From: Rheum nobile
Taxonomy: Eukaryota; Streptophyta; Magnoliopsida; Caryophyllales; Polygonaceae
Assembly (NCBI GenBank): GCA_027886185.1
Contig: WOAB01000093.1
Location: forward strand, 6,882,001 to 6,946,000
Direction: 5' to 3'
Length of the DNA: 64,000 bases
In this document: piece by piece, positions 1-11,078 of the stretch
Layout of the letters: the number at the start of each line of letters is the position of its first letter
Position numbering within the stretch: the first letter of the stretch is position 1
Program-made: the position numbers and the translations under genes
Notes under the pieces: generated by a model
The model's database searches: none
What the model saw: only the letters and a program-made list of their open reading frames with translations
What the model was told of the DNA's origin: nothing

Positions 1-203
1 TCTGGATGCTTGCATGCCCATTGCATAATACATGTGAAACTACTCATAATCCGAACTTTAAATTCCCCTTGTAGTGATCAACTATACTGTGTTACTACAT
101 CCTTGAAGTGGTGGATCTTAGATATGATTGTTTGAACATTAAATTAGCTTGGAATATTAAATGCATGTTCTGCATTGAAAATATATCTTTGTTCTACTGC
201 TAG

Positions 204-286
204 ATACCAAATTGGAATCTTGCGAAGAGGAAAAATCAACTTTGAGAAGGCAGCTCTCTTCATCAGCTATAGAAATTGAGAGATGG
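204..286 (+). CDS. Possible internal exon of an unidentified host gene (coiled-coil-like)
   Basis: An 83-bp open stretch lies between an AG acceptor (ends at 203) and a GT donor (287-288). It encodes a charged heptad-like peptide (TKLESCEEEKSTLRRQLSSS, then AIEIERW) that would suit a coiled coil. No neighbouring exon could be joined with confidence and I do not recognise the family. It could equally be a chance open frame or a relic. Confidence 0.25.
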
Positions 287-1361
287 GTAATGCTGGATTC
301 TTCATTCCCTTTCTTTTGGCAATATATTGAAGTACTTAAACAAGAGACTAATTTGCTTACTGTTCCTGTAGAGAATGAGGTGCTTTCCGTGATCCTATTT
401 GTAAGAGCAAGTGAGCCAAGGATGTAGAAATGCTGTAAGTTTTGTATGATTTCCTATCACAGTTTGCCCAAGTATCTGAAATTTAGCAAGATCAGTTCCA
501 CTAACTATAATTTTGACACTAAGTGTTGCACCTTTGTCGTATTAAGTATCCTCTTATTAAGTGACATGCAAGTCTATGAAATGCTCATCTCATGGCCTTT
601 CTTTTAATAGTTAGTCATGGTAATGCACTTAAACACGAGCCTTGAAATTCTCCTGTTAGTTTCTCCCCTTACTAAAGTCCTCTTTTTTTTTTTTTTATGG
701 GATATGCTATCTCACTTTCTTAACTTGTTAGGTTCATTATTTGGAGCAATTTTCTCACAGCAGAAATAAGATTCCTCTTTTAGTTTGTAGAAGTACACTT
801 TAAATTTTGTTTTGTTTGGATTGTTAAGAAAAAACAAGATGACTTATTTGGGACCTGTATGCATGTGATTTTTTCTTTGAAAATTGTTCAATCAAACATT
901 CAAACTAGATTCTATGATTTTTATTTTGTTGTAGTTTTTGTCTTAACACTCTGATGTAATGAAGAGTACAAATTAACAGAAACAATGACAAGCACAGAGT
1001 AAATAGATATTTCCAGAGCCAGAGGACAGGAATCCTGTGGAGTATTCTCACTATCTTTACCAGAAGGAGAGAATCCCTCTCTTGCCCAAATAGCATAAAC
1101 GGATTACAAAAGAAAGTGAAAGCATGTCCAACAACCTTTCTCCTATTTTTATACTAGATATTATTCTTAAATCACCCACAGGTACTATCTCCTGCCCTCA
1201 CCCTTTCATAACAGTAAAAAAATCACTCACAGCCTAAATGGACCAGCTAATGGCCCGGCCTTAACTTCTTTCTCAAAAATAAATCGAGGTGCAACACCCT
1301 GCTATATATTTTCACTGAAGATGTCTATATATATTTCAAAAATTGAAGCTTTATAGTCTTA
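287..1361. other. Host intergenic or intronic DNA
   Basis: This is AT-rich DNA with T-runs (for example 682-699). Only short open frames without recognisable motifs occur. I see no repeat boundary or RNA gene. Confidence 0.5.
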
Positions 1362-1682
1362 GGGCTCGTTTGGTTTGAACTTATGGAAACGGTAACAGAA
1401 AGGAAACGTATCTAGTCCACATTGACATCATGATGCATTGATCAAATTTTTTATCTTGGTTTGGGGCTCTAAAATTTGTGTGTCAAGAGAATGGAGAAAG
1501 GTAATGATTTCATCATTTTACAACCCACCCTTGTATTGGGGATACAAATACCTCCATCATAGTGCCAAGTGAAGGGGAAAAGGAAACGATTTTATCATTT
1601 TGATCAATGAATAATGACACTAAATTGGACTAGATTCGTTTCCTTTCCGTCACCGTTTCCGCAATTTAAAACGAACGGGGCC
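1362..1682. mobile_element. Fold-back MITE, Tourist (PIF/Harbinger)-like
   Basis: The 321-bp element starts GGGCTCGTTTGGTTT and ends with the inverted counterpart ACGAACGGGGCC. It is flanked by TTA at 1359-1361 and 1683-1685, the usual PIF/Harbinger target duplication. Subterminal arms are strongly inverted as well: 1384-1420 (GGAAACGGTAACAGAAAGG...) pairs with about 1627-1663 with only a few mismatches. It encodes nothing, so movement would need a transposase supplied in trans. Confidence 0.75.
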
Positions 1683-1685
1683 TTA

Positions 1686-4498
1686 CTTTGAAATATCCTA
1701 ATAGGCATTTGTTATTGCTGCATTAATTCTTAGTAATATGAGGCATTTAAGAAAATCCGTGGGATGGCCAATTAGCCAAGATGAGCAAAATTCAAGCAGA
1801 TAAAAACTTGCTGCGGTTTTAGAGGCTTGAGACATCTACTAATTGCAACATGTATGTCCTGTATCATGGTTGACGGGGGGGGGGGTAGTACATGGCTCGG
1901 CAGTGAAGCCATGTGGGATTGTTTTTCTAAGGAGCTTCTCATGTTTAGAGTACGAAAACACCATACTGTTGCATTTTTCTTTGTCTTCATTCTTTGTCAA
2001 GCCTCATTCTTGTGATCATGTGGGGCTAAACATCCTTGACACGGGAGGCCCGGGCTGGGTACCTTCCTCTGGCCAATACTTGAAAATATCAATTTTATAT
2101 CCTTGGGGCATTGGCAGGTGGTCCCCGTTCTCTCGTTTGCCCATGCCTCCAAGTATTAATTCCAAACCTCCTTTGTGTGGGTCATGTCCTTTCGTCTGCT
2201 CCATGTTTGATGTCAATTTTACTTCCGTATCGGCCTTGGGAAAAATATGCATCTTACTTTTATGTGTTCCCTATGAATTTATGTGAGCTGCGTGAATAGG
2301 AACGTGATAAGTAATTGATAATTTGGTGGGTTGTTTCTGCTAGAATCTTATGCATGTGGCTGAGAAATCTTAGTGTGATTGAAACAGGTCATGTGCTGTC
2401 TTTGTACAAGTGGACACCAAATTTTGGGCCCTTTGTAATTTTCTCTCTCTCCTTCATTTGGCTTTAGTCCTTCCCTGTTTCAATTGCTTGATTTTTCTCA
2501 TGTACTGGAAATTTCTGCACCAAAAGGACTACTTATTTTGGTTATCAGAAGACAATGTTGTTGAAACTGACTCTTTGTGTTTGCTTGCCCTCACCACGTT
2601 GCTCACCTTTTCAATGTACAACATTGTTTTTCATCTCCATGTATTCGTGTACCTTATCCTTTTTGGGTTCCAGGAATACCATCTTTCTTGTCTGAATTGA
2701 CACTTATCATTGCATTCAACTCTATTGGTATGTGGGGGGAAATAAGAAACCTTGTCCACAATTTGTATAAACCCTTCTCACCGCTTTGTGTTTGGTAGCA
2801 AACTTTATTGCTGAATTTAATGCTGGTTCGATCTTGCAGGGACTGGTTTTGTTGGTTATACTACCAGACGCGTCATGGTTAGTTCTGAGGTCGAAAATTC
2901 TTGCTTATATATGGAGCCTATCTAAAAAAATCAAGTTTACACTGACTTGCCTAGATTGTGTAAGAACTAACACTTGAAGTTTGTTGGCATTGAATCTTAA
3001 TGATTTGTATATTTTTGGATGAAACTTATGATGGCTTGGGATTCTCACTACACAAATTGTTGATCATATATGTTATGTTCCTTGAAATGCTTATTTACGT
3101 TATCATGTGATTCCTTCCCCTGACTCCCAGGAGATTCAAAGGTCAAGACTATTGGTGTATGAGTTAATCTGGTAAACTAGTCAAGAAAAAGAAGAATGGG
3201 ATGTTATGTTTGTTTATAAGATAAGCAGGCCTTGTCATACATCAAGATTGGACATAAACTAGTTTAGAAAGATTCCGCCTCATCAAATCTGGTCTTCAAC
3301 GTTATCTAATTCAATCAAGATTGGACAGAAGATTAATTGACAAAACTAGTTAGATCAAGTTAGCACACTTGTCAACTTCGGGTTTGTTTGTCAAAGGAGT
3401 TTATAAACAGTTTTTTTATTTATTTATAATGTGTTAGGGAATTTGTGTAATGTTGAAAAATGTACTTTTTGTAAATAAAATGTTTATAAACACTCGGCGG
3501 AACAAAGCCTACGTCCGCAGCATAATATGTAAACATACTGCATAACATTGCAACTACATATATGGATAGATTAATTATTGTATAAAAAATGGTTTAAATT
3601 AAGCAAAATTGGAAAGCAAACGCAAACAGAGGGAAGTGAGGTCTGTCTATCATCTACCAGGCAGAGGGGCCTTCATCCCATCCCATCTCACCTCATGCCT
3701 CTTCTGCTTCCTCCAACATTTTGGCAGCTCAAAACTGACATTGATCGATTTCGACGTCCACTAATCAAGCAATTAAGGTTACTTAAATCAATTGCTTCAA
3801 ATCTAATCTAGGTTAATCAGCTAGAGTTCTCTCGCCACTCCGCCAATTTAGTTAAAAAAGTGTGATTATAGACATCAAATTTGCTCACTAGACCCTAGCT
3901 ACTAACACAAAAACTATTAGTTCGAAAGATTGTAAAATACAAAAAATTATGGTGACCAACCACATGGTAGAAACACATGGGTCTACCATTTTAATTCAGT
4001 TTTTCTTCTGGCAAGCGGCATTCAAAAGCAGTCGTTTTCTCACCAAAAAAAAGATCTTACAAGCTAATCTAAAGAAAATTCCCATCGTTTCTACCAAAAA
4101 AGAAAAAAGAAAAAGAAAAAGAAAATTCCCCTCGTGATCTTTGAACAGGGCATATTATATAATTGAAATTATTTCATGGAATCCTTTTCTTGGATCCCAG
4201 TCACACTAATACAGCTGCACGTAGTACCATACTAATTAGCATGTTGCATCAAACAAAGATGCTATTTTATAGTGGAGGGATCAATTTATACTATACCATA
4301 TATCATATATGTAGGAGGGTTTAGTGTTATAAGATAACAAAAGTACACTCGCCAAAACAAGGGCCAAGTCAAGTGTGTTGAAATACTTTAGAGAATTGGT
4401 ATGACACAATAAAGGATGGAGGAAGAGCAAACCCTATCATATTTAGTAGTATTTAGCATTTACCAAGGGTAAGGTGTAAAATACAAAATTACTTAAAC
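1686..4498. other. Host intergenic or intronic DNA
   Basis: No complete gene is visible. There is a poly-G run near 1876-1886 and a purine-rich A/G tract at about 4095-4130. The several open frames at 1772-2977 overlap one another on both strands and look like chance. One candidate short exon (2840-2877) is listed separately. Confidence 0.5.
2840..2877 (+). CDS. Possible short exon of an unidentified host gene
   Basis: Thirty-eight bases lie between ...TTGCAG and GTTAGT. In one phase they read TGFVGYTTRRVM. The splice signals are good but the piece is short and unassigned. It might belong to the same transcript as 204-286, which cannot be tested here. Confidence 0.18.
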
Positions 4499-4503
4499 TA
4501 TAC

Positions 4504-4907
4504 TGTTGGGCTCAAGACCCGGACTAGGCCCAATCTCTGTCTTCAGCCAAGCGAAGCGAAGCGAGCCGATCTTGACAGAGCAACCAAATCCTTCAATGTT
4601 CGGCCAAGCCAACGTCACTTTCACTTGGAGAAAATCTCGGGGATTGTTGCAACAAGCCAGCATCCACATCTTTCACATTCCCATATTTACTAAGGGATTT
4701 AATTCATTTGTAAGGTAAATATAAGTAGCAAGAGAAAACACATGTAAGGCACACCATTCAATCTCTCACGCATTCATCCCATCTAGCTCACATCTTTCTT
4801 TAGTTGCAAATCGTGGCAATATTGAAGGATCTATTGTAATTCGGTCCTTTTCAATCAAGCATTCAACTTTAGGGATTCCAGTTAATTGATCTTTTTTGTC
4901 CAAAACA
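4504..4907 (+). repeat. 5' LTR of Tat-1
   Basis: About 404 bp starting TGTTGGGCTC and ending CCAAAACA. It is directly followed by ATT and a PBS-like sequence. The start TGTTGGGC and end CAAAACA agree with the Tat-2 LTR read in its own sense. No second copy of this LTR is visible in the window. Confidence 0.75.
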
Positions 4908-4910
4908 ATT

Positions 4911-4928
4911 TGACGCCTACCGTGGGGC
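4911..4928 (+). other. Primer-binding-site region of Tat-1
   Basis: TGACGCCTACCGTGGGGC lies three bases inside the LTR and is a mutated form of the TGGCGCCCACCGTGGGGC found in Tat-2 and Tat-3. I could not assign the priming tRNA. Confidence 0.6.
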
Positions 4929-4976
4929 AACTAGCTAGTTGGTAACCTGATCCCTCAAAATCCTCATCTCACTACC

Positions 4977-5336
4977 ATGGCCGATACCGTCGACCCTCAA
5001 CTCGCCATCACCGAGACCCAAAATGAAAACCAAATCCCAACCGACCTCAATCGAGGCATTCCGTCGAGGATTAATTTGTGGCAGTGAACTCTACAAGGAA
5101 CTCACAAAGTTTTCATGTAGACACTTTGAGGATGTTCAAGCAAAGACGATAGCCCAAGTCCGTCTTGAAGAAAATGAAGAACCATGTAAAGTCGATAAGA
5201 ATCCCAATCGGGTCGACCACAAATCGAATTTCGATCATCGACAGGACCAGAGACATCGACCCTATCAAAGGGGCCGCAATGACAACTCCCAAGTAAACAA
5301 TCCTACTGACAACCAAGACTAGAAATACAATCACTT
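4977..5336 (+). pseudogene. gag remnant of Tat-1
   Basis: It starts at ATG 4977 (MADTVDPQLAITETQ...) shortly after the PBS and shifts frame near 5025. Most of the capsid-like domain is deleted. What remains matches the gag C-terminal half of Tat-2 and Tat-3: IEAFRRGLICGSELYKELTK followed by FEDVQAKTIAQVRLEE and a basic, Arg/Gln-rich tail. The frame breaks again after 5322. Confidence 0.7.
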
Positions 5337-6048
5337 GTTACAACTTTAACATGTTAATGTCAGAACTTGCCAAACGTTTCGACATGTACGGAAATGAATT
5401 AAAGAGGCCCAAGAGGAGTGACAAGCCGATTCCAAGAAGAACATGTTGAATTAATGGTGTGCGACTTCCACGAAGACCATGGCCACAGAACGAATGAGTC
5501 GTAGCATTACACAAGGAATTTGCGAGCTTGATAACACAACGGCTTCTACGTGACGTCATTTACGACAAGGCCAAATCGACGCTCGAGCGTCGAGATCAGG
5601 TAAAAACCGACGAACCTCCATCTCTTATACATTCAAAGATTATTAACACTATTGCAAGAGGATTAGACATATGTGGAAACACATACTCCGCAGCAAAGCG
5701 ACATGCTAAGGAAATCAAAGGAGATCGCCCCATGGCATCAACTAGGCAAAAACCTGACACTAGGGACATGCCTACGATCACTTTCGACGACTCTGAAGCT
5801 GGCGAGCTCGGCCATATCACGATGGTTTAGAGATTTCTCTATCTATTGGGAACTGCTTGATCCAAAGAGTGTTAATTGATACAAGCAACTCCACGAACTT
5901 GTTGACACTAGATGCCCTAAAAAGTATGGGATTAAGCGAGGACGATCTCCTTAAGAAGTCGACCAACAAGTAAAGTTCCTTAACTCGACCTCCCTTCCTT
6001 AAACAATGTAATCCTTGAAAGACCATGGATTCACGCCATGAAATTAGT
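5337..6048 (+). pseudogene. gag C-terminus and protease remnant of Tat-1
   Basis: The stretch from 5528 encodes LLRDVIYDKAKSTLERRDQV and SAAKRHAKEIKGD, matching the region before the protease in Tat-2 and Tat-3. After a frameshift near 5820 comes VLIDTSNSTNLLTLDALKSM. The family has DTGSS at the catalytic aspartate, so the glycine is lost and the enzyme would be inactive. The Tekay element interrupts the gene at 6049, and the linker resumes at 16963 (VPSTYHQYIKFPTKWGIQEI). Confidence 0.7.
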
Positions 6049-6299
6049 TGTAATACCCCGTATTTTTGTAAGATTATTTTGGAAATTTTGGAATTTTCCC
6101 GAATACCCGTTGTGTACGTCGGATTTAATACAGAGAGTTTGAGACATTCTGTAATGTGCTCTGTATCTGTAATATTTTTCTCAGTGAAATAATATACAGA
6201 CAAGGTGCCTTAGATTTTAATTGTCGTTCGTGTACGATAATTTTTATCCCGGTTTAATGTCATGTTCGTTCAAAGTTGAACGGGCGGGAAAGAGGTGTC

Positions 6300-6472
6300 A
6301 CAGCGACCGCCGTAAAGTCGCGGCGACCGCCGTAGTGAGACCCAAGCACGGCGACCGCCGTAAAGTCACGGCGCCCGCCGTCCCAGTGCTCGAGGAGGCA
6401 GCTGGTGTGCCAGGCCACGGAGACCGCTGTAATTACGGCGCCCGCCGTAGGCAAAATCACGGCGACCGCCGT
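6300..6472 (+). promoter_or_regulatory. Phased array of 14-bp palindromes upstream of the TATA box (Tekay-A 5' LTR)
   Basis: Sites start at 6300, 6320, 6348, 6368, 6417, 6435 and 6459. The consensus is ACGGCGACCGCCGT; the sites at 6368 and 6435 have GCCC in place of GACC. Arms ACGGCG and CGCCGT are complementary around the central AC. The steps are 20, 28, 20, 49, 18 and 24 bp, and the array ends about 97 bp before the TATA box. A regulatory role is inferred from position, spacing and recurrence. Confidence 0.7.
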
Positions 6473-6568
6473 GATTACCCAGCGGACAATGTCCGATGGT
6501 CGCCGGCGAGTTCTGGCGAGCGCCGAACTAGCTCTAGGCCCTCTTCTTCGTGCTCCAGACGCTTTGGC

Positions 6569-6575
6569 TATAAAA
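6569..6575 (+). promoter_or_regulatory. TATA box of Tekay-A 5' LTR
   Basis: TATAAAA in the context GGCTATAAAAGGAGG. The same context occurs in the 3' LTR and, on the - strand, in the LTR at 61674-64000. It is the likely core promoter for the genomic RNA. Confidence 0.7.
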
Positions 6576-8443
6576 GGAGGTGTTGGGGGTGAGGTTTTGA
6601 GCCATCCCAGCACCAAACCTCTGCCAAATTCGCCTCTCGCCGGAGTTGTGCCTTCGCCGGAATTTCTGAAGCTTTCATCGGTGTTGTTAGTGGTGTTTCC
6701 AGCAGCTCTTTTGAAGCCTTGTGGTTGCCTTTGAAGGTCAGAAACCAAGCCAGGCTGAAAGGGGTCGAAACGCGCTTTGTTTTGGTGAGATTTCTCTCGT
6801 CTCTGTCGACCGTGTTCTTCACGGCGACCGCCGCCAAGAACAGCGACCACCGCCAGTGCCCAGAATGCCTTCGTGGCTTTGGCTTGGTCGGTTGTCGTCG
6901 TGGCGTCTTTCCTTTCGTGTTCTTTCGCCGTGTTTAGATTCGTACTGTTTATGTCGGATCTAACTTAGGGTTCCTTTTATGGGTCGACTCAAAGGTTGTT
7001 GTGCTATCGGAACTATACCGTGTCGAGCCCGGAATCCAGTTGACGTCTTTAGACTATTCTGCGGAGTAAGGCAAGTGGTGGTTCGCTCTTGCTCATTCGT
7101 TCCATATTTACATTAATTATCAGTAGTTTATCTGAGTAATTAATTTGGAATGAATATTCTGTTTGTCTGGAAACGATTTTGATAAACTGTTTTGAAAATC
7201 ATATAATAGGTTGTATATCTGTTAGAACAACGCTATTATCTGTGATCGCCTTTCGTGCCTTTATGTGGATTTATCCTGTAACTGTTGTGGTGCTGTAACT
7301 GTTTAGTTAGCACTGTTAGATAGGAACGTTACTCGGACTCTGTCCAGTCGTTTTTTTATAATCTAGTATCGGGATGGCTCGTCCCCATCTGGTACTATTC
7401 TAAGATCATGATCGGTCTCTTACACATGTGTGTAGAGACTGGACACTTAGCTGGTGTCACAAACCTTTCGGTGTACGTCACTCTCGACGAAACGTATACT
7501 AAGATGTGTCGGCCCATTGGTGGGGTACACATGTAAAAGTCTATAATGTGATGTGTTTTTTTGAAACATAATCAGATAAGTGCTACCTTGACGCACATAA
7601 TTAATGAACGCTCAGCGAGTAGGGCAGCTAGGTAATAGTGCCGCTAGGAAGACTCGTGTTGACTTGAATGTAGTACGTCTTCTTTCCGATCTGGATTCGC
7701 TGAAAGGCGGTGAGGTTGGTCGTTGACTGAAGCATCTCAGTCAGTTTTAAATCATTGTTGTATGATTCTGTAACTTTCCAGATTTGTCATACTTCCTTAA
7801 AGACTCATTTCCGTTGGAGTCTTCTTTCGAGCCGATTTCTGTGAAGATTCAGTCTTCCAGAATCCTCTCTTGTGCATACCTCTTGTTCATTCCAGTAGGA
7901 GTATGGTGGTTGACAAGCGTACTCGATTACTATTCGAGGGACGAGGAGTCTAACCTAATACGTCTACTTCAAACCATTCTGCTTTGTACCCTTGCTAGTC
8001 TATTCATTTAGACTAACCAACCAATATTTTCCCTTGCATGGTTGGCTGATGTCATCCGTTCGATTCGGCACATCAGATAAGAAGTAGTTCAGAAGACCAG
8101 AAGGACTATGGAGTCAACGGTGGTTTTTCAATGTTTTAATTATTTCTTTAATCAGGTTGAGATCTTTTGGACAATAACTTTGATTGTAATATACTTTCTT
8201 AGACTTCCGCTGTGTTTGTTTTAAACTCTGTATTGACCTATTCGGGATTGGGCTGTAATCCCGTAACCCTTGTTTCCTTTACAATGTTACGTTTTGGAAT
8301 TTAGTGCTTGATCATTGTGTATCAATTGTATTTCATAAATCGTATTTAAGTGGTAAAGCCTTGGGTGATCTCGGTAAGGAACACTGGGGTCACTGGCGGT
8401 AATACCTTTCCAAAAGGGTTAAGTTTTGGGGGTGTTACAGTTG

Positions 8444-8456
8444 TGGTATCAGAGCC
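8444..8456 (+). other. PBS, initiator tRNA-Met type
   Basis: TGGTATCAGAGCC lies four bases downstream of the 5' LTR. This is the classical plant tRNA-iMet primer-binding site for first-strand synthesis. Confidence 0.92.
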
Positions 8457-8649
8457 AAAGGTTTTAAAACGGGTTTGGAATTTTATAAACCATTTATCCG
8501 TTTTCGAAATGCTTTAAAAAGGGCTCTGAATTTTCATGCTGAAAAGAATTTTAAAAACACCGTTCATAGTCGTGTCTTCTTTATAGTCTGATATAGTAAG
8601 CTTGCTTCTATGTCTAGAAAGACTAATTCCTTCCTTATTGTTCGATAGG

Positions 8650-9576
8650 ATGAGTGTCTGCTTTTCTATTGGTAGGGGGTCGGAAGACGCCAAGTCGGAC
8701 CAGCCGAGGCTAGATTTTCCGATACCTCAGCGATGTTTCGAGGTTGGAGGCCCGAGTAGCCCGCCCGAAGATGTCAAGCACGTTCTCCCCGAGTCGGTTG
8801 TCCTTGTAGCTAGGGATGCTATGGTCCCTGAGGCTGTACCTGTGCCGCCACCAAGGGTGGAGGAAGTACAGGAATATGAGCAGGAAGATGAGTTATCAAG
8901 GTATGAACAAGGGGTTTACCAAGACGACTTTTTGTTGGGACCAATTCCCGAGGAGATCGAGTACGAGGAGGAGGAAGAGGAGATGCTTGAGCAAGATCCT
9001 GTCGAGGACGAGGATCCCATCGAGGATGATTCCGAGGATGCGGATCCCATTGAGGATGATCCCGAGGATGAGGATCCCATCGAGGATGATCCCGAGGATG
9101 AGGATCCCATAGAGGATGATCCAGAAGAGGATCCAGAGTTGGACCTTGGAGGGCAGAATCAGGAGCCCGGTACAGGATTATCACCAGTGCCAGAGTACGC
9201 ACCCATGTCAGAAGCTGATTAGGAGGCACTGTATACCGAGTACGGTATTAGGAGAAGTGATAGGAAATCTCAGCCTATCCCTACTCCAAGAAGATGGAGG
9301 TCGGAATCCGAGTTGCAAGAGATCCTCCGCCAGAGCGAGGTTATCTCTGCAGAACAGCAGAGTCAGTGGGATGAGTTGACCGCCAGTACTCAGAGGAGGG
9401 CTGGAATAGGAGGACCAGTCATGGACGACCCATACTTTACCATGACTGAGCTAGGACTATGTACTTCAGGGTCAAGCAGGGTGCGAAACCCATCGCCAGA
9501 GCTCGATGGTGAGCCTAGCCCGAAGAGACCATGCACGAGTAGCCAGTCGTATGGGAGACATTTTGGAACGCCTTGA
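8650..9576 (+). pseudogene. Extra acidic ORF between PBS and gag of Tekay-A
   Basis: One frame runs from ATG 8650 to a stop ending at 9576, broken only by TAG at 9220-9222. The first part is strongly acidic: EIEYEEEEEEMLEQ is followed by four tandem 10-residue repeats of the type EDEDPIEDDP. The part after the TAG is mixed-charge (RRWRSESELQEILRQSEV, SPELDGEPSPKRPCTSSQS). No gag, protease or zinc-knuckle motif is present and I do not recognise the family. It lies upstream of, and in a different frame from, gag (9861). Without the single stop it would be about 308 residues. A 5' leader ORF of this kind is not part of the usual chromovirus layout I know. Confidence 0.6.
9004..9123 (+). repeat. 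Four 30-bp tandem repeats inside the acidic ORF
   Basis: Each 30-bp unit encodes EDEDPIEDDP-like residues with one to three base changes between copies. The unit keeps frame, so copy-number change would only alter the length of the acidic tract. Confidence 0.9.
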
Positions 9577-9860
9577 GGAGGAGTGGCGTTGCCTATCGTA
9601 GTAGTTTCGTTTCTTAGTATTCCAAGTTGTACTTTGTGTAATATTTCAGTATTGCGGCAAGTACTCTGAGAAACACTTATATCTTCTAGCAATGTTGTCC
9701 AAACGCTCGAATGATAAACTTATGTGTAACTTGTGTAAGAGTTCGAAGGTTCATCTATAAAATGCCAAGTTGATCTGAGTGATTTATTTACGTTGATATA
9801 TTGCATAAGTATATTGTATAAATTAATGTATTGAATGCTTGGAATTGGATCGGTAATCAG

Positions 9861-11078
9861 ATGGTGAACCCAAGAAGCATGAGGAACTCGACTCGAGCCG
9901 GTGCTGGGACTAGTCAAAACCCCAGGCCAGCATGAAGAGGTGTTCAGGATGAACACGAATCAGAGTCTCGCGTCCAGCAGAGGCGTGAAGGTCAAGATCA
10001 GACCCAAGCGCCGACGCTGTTTGACGCCGCAACTATGGAGGCGATTCATGGAATCGTGATGCAGGCTATTGCAGATGTATTGAGACCAAGCGCGCCTCAA
10101 GCACAAGAAGTGCCTACTCATCCAGTGGTTCCTGATGTTGTGGAACACAGAAACCCTGTGATTCAGGAGACTGCCGTCAGGACAAGAGACAGCTATGGTC
10201 GTGCTCTAAAGACCATCACTTCCATGAGGCCCGATTGCTATAACGGGAAATGGGAGCCAGTGGCAGTGACTCATTGGTTCTCCCATATGGAGAGGCTGTT
10301 TAGGAACGTGGAGTGTATAGAGGCCGAGAAGGTCCATATCGCTTCTCTTCAGCTGAAGGAGGAGGCTAGCGAGTGGTGGGAGAGCACTGGTTTGGCTGAG
10401 AGCCCAGTGTTGACTTGGTCGATGTTTAAGACCAAGATGGTTGATCGCTTTTTCTCTCGTGCTATGAGAGAGGAGAAGCATAAAGAGTTCTAGTACCCTC
10501 AGACTGATGGTCTGAGAGTGACCGAGTTGGCATCTAAGTTCAACCATCTTCTATAGTATGCCACTGCCGAGATTACCAGCGAGGCCCAAAAGATCTGGTA
10601 CTTTCACGAGTGGATGAACCCGGATATCAAGCCATTAATGGTGCACCACACATGCTCTACCTTGGAGCAGTATGTGGATTGTGCCTATAAGCTAGAGGTA
10701 ACTCTGGAGGAGTCGACCAAGAGGCGCAACCGACAGAAGTCGATGCAGAATCAGAACCAGGGAGGTGGTTTTAAGCGCCATACGCCACCGTCTAACTTCG
10801 CCAAGTCCGGCTGAGCTAAGACGGAGATGACGCAAGGGGGATCGACTCAGCAGTCAGGGCAGACCAGGAGTACAGTTCAGTGTTATAACTGCGGTACTGC
10901 TGGGCACAAGAGCACTGAGTGTCGGAAGGAGAAGAGGCCATGCTTTGGGTGTGGACGTGATGGTCATCTGTAAAAGTTCTGCAAGCAGGGGAAGCAGAAG
11001 GGAGTAGAGTCGCAGCAAGGGTCAGTTCATCAGAGCAACCGACCTAGGTTTAAGCCTGCCGAGACTCCTAGCCCTTCA
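9861..11078 (+). pseudogene. gag of Tekay-A (five in-frame stops)
   Basis: It starts at ATG 9861 (MVNPRSMRNSTRAGAG). The gag capsid-like domain spans about 10200-10720 (RLFRNVECIEAEKVHIASL, ASEWWESTG). Two CCHC zinc knuckles follow at 10880-10982 (CYNCGTAGHKSTEC, and CFGCGRDGHL with a stop inside). Stops in frame: TGA 9933, TAG 10491, TAG 10554, TGA 10812, TAA 10971. The frame is otherwise intact into the protease, so Gag and protease were one polyprotein. The protein would form the particle and bind RNA through the knuckles. Confidence 0.85.

Larger units (their letters stand above)
6049..8439 (+). repeat. 5' LTR of Tekay-A
   Basis: It begins TGTAATACCCCG and ends GGGGGTGTTACA. It carries the palindrome array at 6300-6472, a TATA box at 6569-6575 and two further palindromes at 6821-6853. 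The long reading frames on both strands at 6221-6963 are by-products of the Arg-rich palindromes and the GC-rich leader, not genes. Confidence 0.93.

Noticed and set aside
1772..2299. Overlapping small ORFs on both strands in the host flank
   Set aside because: Mutually overlapping, no motifs, and partly created by a poly-G run.
6300..6472. Palindrome arrays as a CRISPR-like array
   Set aside because: The repeats are 14 bp, spacers are shorter than the usual size and not unique in the CRISPR sense, and the sequence is a plant retrotransposon LTR.
6260..6850. Long Arg-rich ORFs in the Tekay LTRs (also 6221-6592, 14739-15110, 14778-15416)
   Set aside because: They run through the palindrome array, TATA box and leader of the LTR on both strands. 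The arginines come from CGCCG-type repeats. No motif and no consistent start.
8444..8456. tRNA-Met-like sequence as a tRNA gene
   Set aside because: Only 13 bases match, directly after an LTR; it is a primer-binding site.
8819..9229. Pro/His/Arg-rich and Ser-rich ORFs on the - strand opposite the acidic ORF
   Set aside because: They mirror the GAGGAT repeats of the acidic ORF. The + frame continues past its stop with non-repetitive protein, the - frames do not.
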